From: CALGLS01 sp964508085
GTDB taxonomy: Bacteria; Bacteroidota; Bacteroidia; Chitinophagales; Saprospiraceae
Length of the DNA: 19,861 nt
Direction: 5' to 3'
NCBI GenBank assembly: GCA_964508085.1
Contig: CAZDTI010000126.1
Location: 1-19,861 of the forward strand
In this document: positions 1-7,617 of the stretch, piece by piece
Layout: each line of letters opens with the position of its first letter
Position numbering within the stretch: position 1 is the first letter of the stretch
Made by a program: the position numbers and the translations under genes
Notes under the pieces: model-generated
Told to the model about the DNA's origin: nothing
The model's database searches: none
Seen by the model: the letters and a program-made list of their open reading frames with translations, nothing else

Positions 1-517
1 CTTTCGCCATTGGCTTTGGGGACAATATGTCGTCTCCATGGAAGCGAAATCCTATAAGACAATGCCCGCCCTGAAACCTCACCTGGATCCTTATAAATTG
101 ATGTGGAATAGTCTGAAAATGGGAGCTGCAACCTGCCTCTTTTCTGGTTCTTATCTCGCTATATTTCGAATGTCAGATGGTTTGTTTCAATATCTTTTCC
201 CCTTGAATGTTTTCATTTGGTCTGCGCTTTTTTATGGTTGGTTTACTTACAATTCTAATCGCCACAAAGTAGTGAAGGTCATTGAGCAATTAATGCAATA
301 TCCCGCTAATGAACAATGGTTGGCTTTTTCTATAGATAGCTTTGAGAAGTTATCTAAAAAAGATCAAAAAACATTGAAGGCGATTAGTAAGTATGAGGGT
401 GTAGGTATATTGTTAGTTAAGTCTTCGGGGAAAGTAAAGCGATTGGTGAAAGCTTCCTCTTCTATAAAATGGTGGGGAGATTATACTAAGTATTACAGTG
501 TCCCATCGAGGTTTTAA
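1..517 (+). CDS. Membrane protein of unknown function, 5' end outside the window
   Basis: The frame is open from base 2 to the stop at 515-517, so the gene most likely begins upstream of the window; the first internal ATG is at 38 and would give 159 residues. Numbering from that ATG, two hydrophobic stretches (about 28-48 and 53-71) look like a membrane hairpin. They are followed by a charged, presumably cytoplasmic, region with a helix-rich lysine-containing part (about 100-120) and a beta-like stretch (GVGILLV, then GKVKRLV). That last arrangement, with ANEQWLAFS before it, faintly recalls the final strands of restriction-endonuclease-like folds, but no catalytic motif is visible, so no function is assigned. 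The stop codon overlaps that of the next, convergent gene. Confidence 0.65.
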   Translation, partial: FRHWLWGQYVVSMEAKSYKTMPALKPHLDPYKLMWNSLKMGAATCLFSGSYLAIFRMSDGLFQYLFPLNVFIWSALFYGWFTYNSNRHKVVKVIEQLMQYPANEQWLAFSIDSFEKLSKKDQKTLKAISKYEGVGILLVKSSGKVKRLVKASSSIKWWGDYTKYYSVPSRF

Positions 518-1251
518 AAATCAAAACCAATTCTAAAGGAATATCGCTGGTAAATGATCTCGTCGTGATTTTCCCTCCAGCTATACTCTCGTTTTGCCCA
601 CTGATTTCTGTATCCTAACTCCATCAAAAAATTCAGTTTCGGACCTATAGGACTTTTAAACCCTATTGCGGGATATACCATTAATCCGCCTTTTAACTGA
701 GTATCATCATCTCCTCCGAAATCATGATCACTAAAGGAATATCCAGCTTGTAATGTATAGTACATTGTAGTATTCCGAAGATTAAAATTACCACGAAAAT
801 CCAAATGGAGCGGAATGAATTTGTTATCATAAATATCCAATCCAACACCAGCTCCGACTCCTAAATACTGATTGATTTGATAACCTTTAATAAAGCTAAG
901 CAGGGTGGTTCCAATGACTAGGCCGTCTTCCAACTGTGCATCTCTTCCTGCCAGTATTCCTACAGCAATTATGTTGTAGTTGCCTCTTTTCTGTAAGGCA
1001 GAAAGGGGTGCCAATAAACCAGTCTTGGTAGATTGTTCTTTTCCAATATTGAAAACAAGGTTATTATTCAATAACAATACATCTCCGCTGATGATTTTAA
1101 TTTTAGTGTAGTCGTCTCCTTGTTCTAATATTTGGCCCTTTAAGACACTGCCATCTATCAGTTGGACGGTTTGTTGTCGAAGACTATCTTGCGAATAGAG
1201 GGTGGAAGATAGGATTGTTAAGAGGAAGGCAAGTAGGAGATGCTTTTTCAT
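514..1251 (-). CDS. Predicted outer-membrane beta-barrel protein
   Basis: The 245-residue product starts with a signal peptide (MKKHLLLAFLLTILSSTLYS, then Q). Residues about 28-70 form a small beta-rich module (LIDGSVLKGQILEQGDDYTK) of the kind often found at the start of Bacteroidota surface proteins, where a DG..KG.I pattern precedes a barrel. From about residue 90 on, the sequence alternates polar and hydrophobic residues in short strands separated by turns (LGVGAGVGLDIY, TMYYTLQAGYSF, RYSFRIGFDF). It ends on an aromatic residue (F), as expected for a barrel protein inserted by BAM. Ligand and role are unknown. It is transcribed away from the LVIVD gene terminator, so it needs its own promoter in 1252-1311; none is convincing there. 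The stop overlaps that of the convergent gene. Confidence 0.75.
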   Translation of the reverse strand: MKKHLLLAFLLTILSSTLYSQDSLRQQTVQLIDGSVLKGQILEQGDDYTKIKIISGDVLLLNNNLVFNIGKEQSTKTGLLAPLSALQKRGNYNIIAVGILAGRDAQLEDGLVIGTTLLSFIKGYQINQYLGVGAGVGLDIYDNKFIPLHLDFRGNFNLRNTTMYYTLQAGYSFSDHDFGGDDDTQLKGGLMVYPAIGFKSPIGPKLNFLMELGYRNQWAKREYSWRENHDEIIYQRYSFRIGFDF

Positions 1252-1311
1252 GTAGATGAATCGTTATAATAGTTTAAATATCATGTAAAGAACTAGATAT
1301 AAGTAGCGCTC

Positions 1312-1350
1312 AAAAAAACGTTTACTAAACCTCAAAAGGTTTAGTAAACG
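1312..1350 (-). terminator. Intrinsic terminator of the LVIVD lipoprotein gene
   Basis: A perfect 14-bp inverted repeat (arms 1319-1332 and 1337-1350, CGTTTACTAAACCT and its complement) encloses the 4-base loop CAAA. Read on the minus strand it is followed at once by seven T residues (1318 down to 1312). It lies 22 bases after the stop of the gene at 1372-2634, so the direction and position fit rho-independent termination of that gene. Confidence 0.9.
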
Positions 1351-1371
1351 TAGGTAGAGGTGGCGACCTAT

Positions 1372-2634
1372 CTATTTTTTTACAGAAATAACACTCAATA
1401 CTTCTAAGTTCTGTGGATCATCAAAGTTCACCTGATAAAAACCATCGTCACCAACGGCTAATAGAATATTCTGATTGCCAGGTAAAACGATTACATCTTT
1501 TGCAGAAAAATCATCTAAAGTACTGATTAACTTTTGGTCCAAAACCAAAGGGTTCTCAATGTCGAAAACCTTAAGTCCTGCATCTGCCTCACACAAAAAT
1601 AAATTATCATCCTTAATGGACAAACCATGAGGGTTTTCCATAGGGAAGGTTTTGACAAGATTTGGATTAAGAATATCGGTAATGTCAATCAAATCCAGTT
1701 GGTTTATTTGGCTACCATTGCAAAATGTTCCACTATGCAAGGTGACATAAGCATAGTTGTCTTTGACAAAAACAGGGTCACAAGATGTCCAGTGTTGATA
1801 TCCAGAAAGGTATTGTGGAGAAGCTGGATCTGCAGCATCATAAATAAACATACCTTGTTGAGAACCAATAAAGAGTTTGTCACCAAAAGCATATAAAGTC
1901 TCAATATTCCAACCCACGTTCATCTCTCCAACTTTTGAGGGATTCGTTATGTCATCAATAGAAAAAGTATACATATTGGAATTGTCAATAGCATAGAGAT
2001 AGTTATCGTAAAGACTAAAACGGGCAAGTGATCCGCCAATACCATCAGTTGGACCAGCGTTACCACTGGCATTAGAAATATCGAAGTCAACGCTTGCTTC
2101 GGGACTAAACGCCCAGCCGCCATCGTCAGAATTACTATCACAATCTACCATTTCGGTAACTTCCTCTTGCTCTATATAAACTAGGATGCCTTCCTCAGAA
2201 TCTCCATGAGAAGGAAAAACGTCTTCCGTTCTTTTGACCAAAAATGGATTTCGTGGATCGTTTATATTAATGGACAACAAATCAATATAGTTATCCGCAA
2301 GCATGATGTCATTTCTAATGGCAATGTCTACATTTCCCGGAATATTCAGAAACCCAATATTCTGTGGGCTAGACGGGGTGCTGTTGTCAAAAACATGAAC
2401 GCCAGCTCTCTTTTCGTTTATGAAAATGTAGTTATTATAGAAATATATTTTACCTGGATCTTCTAATTCTTTAGCCTCATCCATTTGCACGGGGCTGCGA
2501 ATTTCTTCTAATGTAGCATAAACCGGAGTTGATTTTATATAAGTAACTTCTCGTTGACATTTATCCTTTACACAGCTTTGTAGACTGAAAAGGAAGAGGG
2601 TAGCAAGTAATAGGAATAGCTTTTCAGATTTCAT
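1372..2634 (-). CDS. LVIVD-repeat lipoprotein, probable beta-propeller
   Basis: This 420-residue protein has a lipoprotein signal peptide, with a hydrophobic core at residues 5-17 and a lipobox LQSC at 18-21, so Cys21 is the likely lipidation site. The body consists of repeated units with the pattern short strand - YAYV or LFI - turn - D(I/N) - P, for example VHVFDNSTPSSPQNIG, LDLIDITDILNPNLVKTF and LKVFDIENPLVLDQ. This is the LVIVD repeat (Pfam PF08309), which builds propeller-like surface proteins. The repeats run from about residue 60 to the end. An acidic insertion with CDSNSDDGG (about 160-175) interrupts them. No enzymatic residues are recognised. It is probably an envelope-anchored protein. 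The gene is single, with terminators on both sides (1312-1350 after it, 2768-2816 before it). Confidence 0.85.
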   Translation of the reverse strand: MKSEKLFLLLATLFLFSLQSCVKDKCQREVTYIKSTPVYATLEEIRSPVQMDEAKELEDPGKIYFYNNYIFINEKRAGVHVFDNSTPSSPQNIGFLNIPGNVDIAIRNDIMLADNYIDLLSININDPRNPFLVKRTEDVFPSHGDSEEGILVYIEQEEVTEMVDCDSNSDDGGWAFSPEASVDFDISNASGNAGPTDGIGGSLARFSLYDNYLYAIDNSNMYTFSIDDITNPSKVGEMNVGWNIETLYAFGDKLFIGSQQGMFIYDAADPASPQYLSGYQHWTSCDPVFVKDNYAYVTLHSGTFCNGSQINQLDLIDITDILNPNLVKTFPMENPHGLSIKDDNLFLCEADAGLKVFDIENPLVLDQKLISTLDDFSAKDVIVLPGNQNILLAVGDDGFYQVNFDDPQNLEVLSVISVKK

Positions 2635-2767
2635 GATGTCTTAATTTTTATTAGATTAAGTTATTGGGTTTTCGAAAATAAGATTGATGTAGCGATAACG
2701 GAAAGGAGTGGAAAAGGGTTGGTTTATTATTGCAATGGAACAAAATCTTTTTTAACCTGAGGAGTAG

Positions 2768-2816
2768 AAAGAAAAGAGAGCCAGAAAATTTATACAAATT
2801 TAGTGATTTGGCTCCC
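2768..2816 (-). terminator. Probable intrinsic terminator of the nuclease gene
   Basis: On the minus strand, arms GGGAGCC (2816-2810) and GGCTCTC (2782-2776) pair over 7 bp with one G-U. An inner AAATTT/AAATTT stem closes on a small loop. The hairpin is followed by a T-rich run (complement of 2768-2775). It lies just downstream of the stop at 2837 and is the only terminator-like structure between this gene and the lipoprotein gene. The middle is an internal loop, so it is weaker than the terminator at 1312-1350. Confidence 0.65.
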
Positions 2817-2836
2817 TACCTATATCTTAGGTGCAC

Positions 2837-5551
2837 TTAATCGACCAAGCCTATCAATACCCCATAATCATCAAAAAATGCTTCCTTGTTTCTCATTTCC
2901 AGTACATGCATTAATTCCCCTTCATAAGCCAGTTCCAAATCAGGAATCGTCTGAGTAGTTCTGACTTCAATTTTACCATTATCCAACTGTCCTCGACGCC
3001 ATCGATAAGTTTTCTTCATGAGTTCAAGAATTTTTTCGTGCACTTCTACGTGGTTTTCATTGGGTTGGACGGCAGTAGCTTCTTCTATGGCCAGGTTGTT
3101 TCTGGCAATGAGTTTACCATTTTCAATGATAAAGTAGGCCGTGTGCATGTTGTCATTGTCGTTTGGCAATAGTTGAGCATACATCACCAATTGCAAGTCT
3201 TCTTCATTCTTTAGCATACCTTCTCGGAAGGTAGCACCGCGCCATTTCAAGTCAATAATCAAGGATTCTTCTCCACGCTTTAAAACCAAGTCAGCTTTTC
3301 CCCTGACTGGAAGATCAAGGAAATCACCATTTAGGTCTTGTTCTGTTTCTTCTACCTTCCATCCGTTTTTTTGAATGGCGGTGACCAGACTGAGCGCAGC
3401 ATATTTGACCTTGTTAATGAAATCAAATTTTTCAGGCTCGCGTCCATACATTAAAAGTACTGCTCCCTCTCTTCGGAGCAATTTTGGTGCTTCTACATCT
3501 ATCCAATTATATATTTTTTCTTTATTCCATCTTTGGATGCCTTTCTCCGCGAGTAATCTTTCAAAAAAGCGATGTGCTAGATTCCCCTTTAAAGTATTAT
3601 CCGCAATAACACTGAGAATGGAAGATTTGCGTAAGCGTAATTTATGTCGGAAAACCCATTGGTATGGATAGTAAAATAAGTTTTCAAGACTGGTCAAGGT
3701 CTCACTTTCTCTTGGCGCTAAATCCTCAGGCCTAGTCACCTCAAAGAATGGCTGTTGAATGCCGAGTTGGCGAAAACCTAGTTCTATTTCTTGAGGTAAA
3801 GTAAAATGTTTTGTGAAATGACCAGCCGTTTTTGGTTTTCCCAAGTCGAAAGTAATATTTTCAATGCCCTCTAAGCCTGCTTCCATTTCTTCAAATAAAG
3901 GGTGGGTAAAAACAGAACCTCCGTTCACCATTTCTGGAATCACTAAGATTAGCTGCTTTTGCGCAAACATAACAGGACGAGGTCGTTGCCATAATAGAAC
4001 ATTGTTCTTTTGTTCAGGAGAGACTAGAGAAACTTCATTATTCGAAAGATAAGCTAATTCTGCATGATACCAGCGAGAGAAAAAATGTTCATATTCATTT
4101 CTTGAAAAATTCCACCATAACAAGGAATCTACAGGAGTAGTTATAGCGGAGGTATTGTGAACGAAAGGAAGATGCTCGCATTCTTTTTCCTTGAATAAAA
4201 TAGGAGCAGGCTCATAAACTGTCCGTACAATTCTTTCTAATTCGAGATAAGACAAAAACTGATCTCTCTTAGGTAAAGCTTCTAGGAAATCTACAATCCG
4301 CCGAGATTGCTCACTCAACACCAACAGGTTATTGTTTTTCAAAGGAGACTCTTCAAAAATGGTATATGCCCATTTGATTAGGTATTCGAAAATTTCAATC
4401 ACATCATCTTTGGGAACAGATTTATTAATGTCATAGCGTTTTCTATCAAACCAAAAGTCGTATTGAGCTCTAATTGCAGATGGATCGATGTTTTTATCTG
4501 ATTCTGCTCGTTCTTTTACTTTGTCAAAATAACCCTCGATCATACCGTACCAGTTGGCACTGTTCATCCCAGGAGTCTGGGCCATTTGCATGGCAATCTG
4601 TGCGGACAAATCTCTAGCCAATGGCTTAATAGATAAGGAAACAAATTCCAGTATTTTAAAAGGATCAACTGGATTCCACAAAAAGGCGGTAACTAATTTA
4701 AGTATCTGAAGGCTAGGTCTTGCAAGGGAGGCAGAAAGTATTCCTAAACTTGGAAGCCCTTCCTGAATAAAAGCATTATCAAGTACTCTGTTCTTTTCAG
4801 GAATCAAACAGAGCGGTTTTAAACTTGGATTTAATCGAAGTAATTGAGCGGTATATTCTGCTGCCTGCGTATCTCTTTTAGCCCGTAAAATGAGTAGGCT
4901 ACCATCGTTTTTTAAACTAGGTTTTACGGAAGAATCTGAATTTCGAGTTAATACTTTTTTAAATAAATCCAAATCAGACGTTCCATTAATTGAAGGTGAA
5001 GCAAAAGAGCTTCGCTTGATTCCTTTTTCTTCTAACTTTTGTAATAGCTTAATTATATGGCTAGCTAGGAGTTCGTCAGGTTCATTGCAAAAGATTTCTG
5101 TAAATGGAATGTTATGGTTGGTAATGTTTTTTAGCAAAACTACGAAGCGATCTGCAAATCCTGCAGATAATTTTAAGTTGACTTCTTCATCCTCCAATAA
5201 TGCTTCAATTTGAGCAAGTGTTTCTAATCGTTTTGGCGTGTCTTTTTTTATTTCAAAATTCCAACCGGCAACCAAAAGTTCATCCCTCATTTGCAGTAGG
5301 GTAGCAGCGGCTGCTAATTGATCGGTTTCTAGTGTTGCCCTATAAAAAACAGAGTCATTGCTTTCAGCGAAAGTCAATAAAGCTTGTCGATATTCCTCGA
5401 TTCTTAAATGTTCGTTGTTGTTAGGGTGTCCGCTAAGACCACAATGGACTTCTAAGGTTTTGAGCAGCCCTTTTGGGCCGAGTTGCCAAGTCGCTTTTTG
5501 AGCTTCAGGGAAAACGGGATTGTCAAATTCAAGTCCGAAATGTAGTTTCAT
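2837..5551 (-). CDS. PD-(D/E)XK nuclease of the AddB/RecB-like superfamily
   Basis: This is a 904-residue protein. The C-terminal third carries a complete RecB-type nuclease motif set: His660 (GNLAHRFFERLL), Asp754 (GKADLVL), Asp767-Leu-Lys769 (IIDLKW), then Gln787 and Tyr791 (DLQLVMYAQLL). The N-terminal two thirds look like a degenerate helicase-type scaffold, with GPKGLLKTLE (25-34), RDELLVAGW (89-97), an AKRDTQAAEY stretch (about 224-233) and RPSLQILKL near 278. No Walker A loop is visible, so ATP-driven unwinding is not expected from this chain alone. In AddB a cysteine sits at the YxxCPF-like motif near the start of the nuclease; here the site reads YYPYQW (627-632) and no C-terminal cysteine cluster follows, so an iron-sulfur cluster is absent. 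No AddA or UvrD-like gene is adjacent. The likely role is DNA end processing, repair or phage defence with a partner encoded elsewhere; that role is inferred. Confidence 0.8.
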   Translation of the reverse strand: MKLHFGLEFDNPVFPEAQKATWQLGPKGLLKTLEVHCGLSGHPNNNEHLRIEEYRQALLTFAESNDSVFYRATLETDQLAAAATLLQMRDELLVAGWNFEIKKDTPKRLETLAQIEALLEDEEVNLKLSAGFADRFVVLLKNITNHNIPFTEIFCNEPDELLASHIIKLLQKLEEKGIKRSSFASPSINGTSDLDLFKKVLTRNSDSSVKPSLKNDGSLLILRAKRDTQAAEYTAQLLRLNPSLKPLCLIPEKNRVLDNAFIQEGLPSLGILSASLARPSLQILKLVTAFLWNPVDPFKILEFVSLSIKPLARDLSAQIAMQMAQTPGMNSANWYGMIEGYFDKVKERAESDKNIDPSAIRAQYDFWFDRKRYDINKSVPKDDVIEIFEYLIKWAYTIFEESPLKNNNLLVLSEQSRRIVDFLEALPKRDQFLSYLELERIVRTVYEPAPILFKEKECEHLPFVHNTSAITTPVDSLLWWNFSRNEYEHFFSRWYHAELAYLSNNEVSLVSPEQKNNVLLWQRPRPVMFAQKQLILVIPEMVNGGSVFTHPLFEEMEAGLEGIENITFDLGKPKTAGHFTKHFTLPQEIELGFRQLGIQQPFFEVTRPEDLAPRESETLTSLENLFYYPYQWVFRHKLRLRKSSILSVIADNTLKGNLAHRFFERLLAEKGIQRWNKEKIYNWIDVEAPKLLRREGAVLLMYGREPEKFDFINKVKYAALSLVTAIQKNGWKVEETEQDLNGDFLDLPVRGKADLVLKRGEESLIIDLKWRGATFREGMLKNEEDLQLVMYAQLLPNDNDNMHTAYFIIENGKLIARNNLAIEEATAVQPNENHVEVHEKILELMKKTYRWRRGQLDNGKIEVRTTQTIPDLELAYEGELMHVLEMRNKEAFFDDYGVLIGLVD

Positions 5552-5569
5552 AGGTGGTTGTTTTTAAGA

Positions 5570-5677
5570 GGGTGTATCAGGGTTGATAATGGTTAGATGA
5601 AGATAGAGGGTTCCCGTTAATGCGCACAGTAGGTGCGCTAGAAGGAAACCGTATCTACCCTGAGTCACCCTTTTTTT
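5570..5677. repeat. Three-layer imperfect inverted repeat between two minus-strand genes
   Basis: The outer arms are 5570-5583 and 5657-5670 (GGGTG..TCAGGGT against ACCCTGA..CACCC, 12 of 14 positions complementary). The middle arms are 5601-5605 with 5652-5656 (AGATA/TATCT) and 5609-5612 with 5647-5650 (GGTT/AACC). The inner stem is perfect: GCGCAC (5622-5627), loop AGTAG, GTGCGC (5633-5638). Seven T residues (5671-5677) follow the outer arm on the plus strand, so it looks like an intrinsic terminator only when read antisense to the flanking genes. On the minus strand it would be a large hairpin between the membrane protein stop and the nuclease start. Confidence 0.6.
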
Positions 5678-7110
5678 CATTCATCCAAAATCAAATACTC
5701 CGTTTTCGTTCCCATTCTAAAGTACGCCTTATTCATTTTATCTTCTGGATGAGAAAAGTAGTAACTTGAAAGAAAGAAATGGCCTTCTTCTAATGATCGT
5801 GTATAGTGTTTTTTTGTCTTAGCCACGAGCAAACTTCTACTGTACTCTGGTCCTCGAAGCGAAGATAACAATAATGTCTCTTGTGGAGAAGCCCAAGGTT
5901 GAATCAGCATCTTTTTTGGTGAGTTTTGCCATTGGGTAATACTCTTGTTGGTTCCTTTCGCAGAAGCTTTATCCATTTTATCAGTATACCATTGATGTCG
6001 GTCTTCAAATTGTTGGTGGTTGATCCCAATGACGCTTAGACGAACTACAATAGTTAGTAAAAGTCCATATAAAACCCATTTTTGATTTTTTACGAGCGGC
6101 AAGATGTCAAAGAATAAGGGTACACAGACGAAAATCGTAAGTGGTAAATAATTTACTTCCGCGTAGAATCGGTAATTGGTTTTTGGAGATCCTAAATGAA
6201 GCAAGAGCAAAAAAGCTAAATTTCCACCAATAACCATAAGGATTTTTAAAAGTGGGAATTGAACTTCTTTTCTTTTTTTGGCAAAGGAATATAAATAGCC
6301 TAGAATAACTAGGATCAGGGCAAGTACATACCCATAATAATAATCTACGCATTTTGCTAAGAAAATTTTATGCGCAGGGATTTCCCATAACTTTGGAAGA
6401 AAGAGTTCGAGGTTTTTATTGAACTCCTTTATTTTCCCAATATCATAATCAGAGACAAAAAACTTACTATGTATAAAGGCAAAAAGGAAGAGGCAGCCAA
6501 AGAGCAAATAGTATTTCCAATGCCTTAACTCCTTTAAGCTAAACCAAAAGAAGACAAAGCAATAGAGGAAGTAGGTTGCAATTAACCTTGAATCTGATAG
6601 GATTGGAATCATAAAAAGAACCAAACCGACTATAGTCCATTTATTTTCTAAACGAGGATCTTTCAATAAAATGGCCCACCACAAAAGCAGCAAAGCAGAA
6701 CCTTGATATAACTCAGGAGGTAGAAAGTAGAAACTATCTAAGACCATTAAAGTAAAGAAAAGCAATTGTACCCAACCCAGAAAGTCGTTTTTACACCAGC
6801 GTACGATGGCATAGTGTATACCTCCAAAAAACAGAATAAAATTGACGGAATAAGCCATCAAGACCACTTTTAGGGGCAGCTTTAGATAAATAGCGCCCAA
6901 TGCCAGAATCTGAGTAAATGGGTTAGTTAACCGGTAATGATATATCTTAAAACCTGTCTGATTGATCAATTTTTCCAATTGAAAAGCACCATCTAGAAAA
7001 ATTGCACGTTCTTTATAAAACACAATTGACATTACCAATAAGATGAACCAACTGAGGTAGCCCAATTGTCGAAACCTTGGAGAAAAGAATTGATATGGTG
7101 CAGCGTTCAT
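5677..7110 (-). CDS. Multi-spanning membrane protein, possibly a GT-C-like glycosyltransferase
   Basis: The 477-residue product is dominated by hydrophobic helices: one near residues 17-32, then a series from about 60 to 350, around ten in all. A polar C-terminal tail of about 110 residues follows. After the first helix the loop contains an acidic residue in KERAIFLDGAFQ (Asp40). Membrane GT-C transferases carry a catalytic acidic residue in this first extracytoplasmic loop, and glycosyltransferase genes lie just across the divergent junction, so a sugar-transfer role is a reasonable guess. I do not recognise the family, and an EpsG-like polymerase or other envelope protein is equally possible. 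The start ATG at 7110 lies 35 bases from the edge of a palindrome that could hold its promoter. The stop falls at the edge of the inverted repeat at 5570-5677, and the nuclease gene follows 125 bases on, so the two may be co-transcribed. Confidence 0.7.
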   Translation of the reverse strand: MNAAPYQFFSPRFRQLGYLSWFILLVMSIVFYKERAIFLDGAFQLEKLINQTGFKIYHYRLTNPFTQILALGAIYLKLPLKVVLMAYSVNFILFFGGIHYAIVRWCKNDFLGWVQLLFFTLMVLDSFYFLPPELYQGSALLLLWWAILLKDPRLENKWTIVGLVLFMIPILSDSRLIATYFLYCFVFFWFSLKELRHWKYYLLFGCLFLFAFIHSKFFVSDYDIGKIKEFNKNLELFLPKLWEIPAHKIFLAKCVDYYYGYVLALILVILGYLYSFAKKRKEVQFPLLKILMVIGGNLAFLLLLHLGSPKTNYRFYAEVNYLPLTIFVCVPLFFDILPLVKNQKWVLYGLLLTIVVRLSVIGINHQQFEDRHQWYTDKMDKASAKGTNKSITQWQNSPKKMLIQPWASPQETLLLSSLRGPEYSRSLLVAKTKKHYTRSLEEGHFFLSSYYFSHPEDKMNKAYFRMGTKTEYLILDE

Positions 7111-7145
7111 TATCTGATTTTATACTAAATATGTCACAGAAGCTT

Positions 7146-7170
7146 ATTACATTTGTCCTGCAAATGTAAT
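7146..7170. promoter_or_regulatory. Palindrome with a -7-like box on both strands in the divergent gap
   Basis: Arms 7146-7155 and 7161-7170 (ATTACATTTG and its exact complement) flank the loop TCCTG. Each strand therefore reads TACATTTG, which fits the Bacteroidota -7 consensus TAnnTTTG, once toward each of the divergent genes (minus start 7110, plus start 7187). No matching -33 TTG box is evident at the usual distance on either strand, so this could instead be an operator or a hairpin in the 5' leader. Confidence 0.45.
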
Positions 7171-7186
7171 TTTAAAAATTGATTTT

Positions 7187-7612
7187 ATGAATACAAAGAT
7201 GTCCACCTTTTTAGCCATAGCTTTTTTTCTTTATTTCTCCATTTCGGCATCAGCCGTTGTCATGGTCAAACCTGCTAATGTTGATACATTGACGCTAACC
7301 ACTTCTGTTTTCCAAGAAGAAGGTCCTGTTGCATTAGAGCGGTCAGGAAAGCTAAAGAAGGAATGGAAAAAAAATAGAGTAGTCAAGCGAATGAAACGAA
7401 TAGTAAAACGTTTTTTCAAGAAAAATAATTCTTTTGGAAGTGTATTAGAAGATCGAACGTTCAGGATAGGAGCTATTCTCTTATTGGCCGCAATTATTGG
7501 TGGATTAGTAGCTAATTTTCTCAGCTTTGGAGGATTAATAGGATGGTTGTCGGGTATAGCTGCTTTAGTTGGGCTAATTATGATGGTTTGGGCTTTGATA
7601 GAGCACAGCTGA
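7187..7612 (+). CDS. Small basic membrane protein of unknown function
   Basis: The 141-residue protein has an N-terminal hydrophobic segment resembling a signal peptide (about residues 5-24, ending SISASAVV). A strongly basic middle follows (about 55-80, KKEWKKNRVVKRMKRIVKR then FFKK). Two close hydrophobic helices make up the C-terminal part (about 95-113 and 116-138, rich in Gly, Ala and Leu). The protein is therefore probably an inner-membrane protein with a positively charged loop. I do not recognise the family. The ATG at 7187 is favoured because it directly precedes the hydrophobic segment; a second ATG at 7199 is possible. The glycosyltransferase start lies only 5 bases after this stop, which suggests co-transcription and perhaps translational coupling, so an accessory role in envelope glycan work is inferred. 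Confidence 0.7.
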   Translation: MNTKMSTFLAIAFFLYFSISASAVVMVKPANVDTLTLTTSVFQEEGPVALERSGKLKKEWKKNRVVKRMKRIVKRFFKKNNSFGSVLEDRTFRIGAILLLAAIIGGLVANFLSFGGLIGWLSGIAALVGLIMMVWALIEHS

Positions 7613-7617
7613 TTTTC

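Noticed and set aside
7543..7617. An upstream start for the GT4 glycosyltransferase.
   Set aside because: It overlaps the previous gene in another frame and adds residues unlike the family; the ATG at 7618 gives the usual N-terminus.
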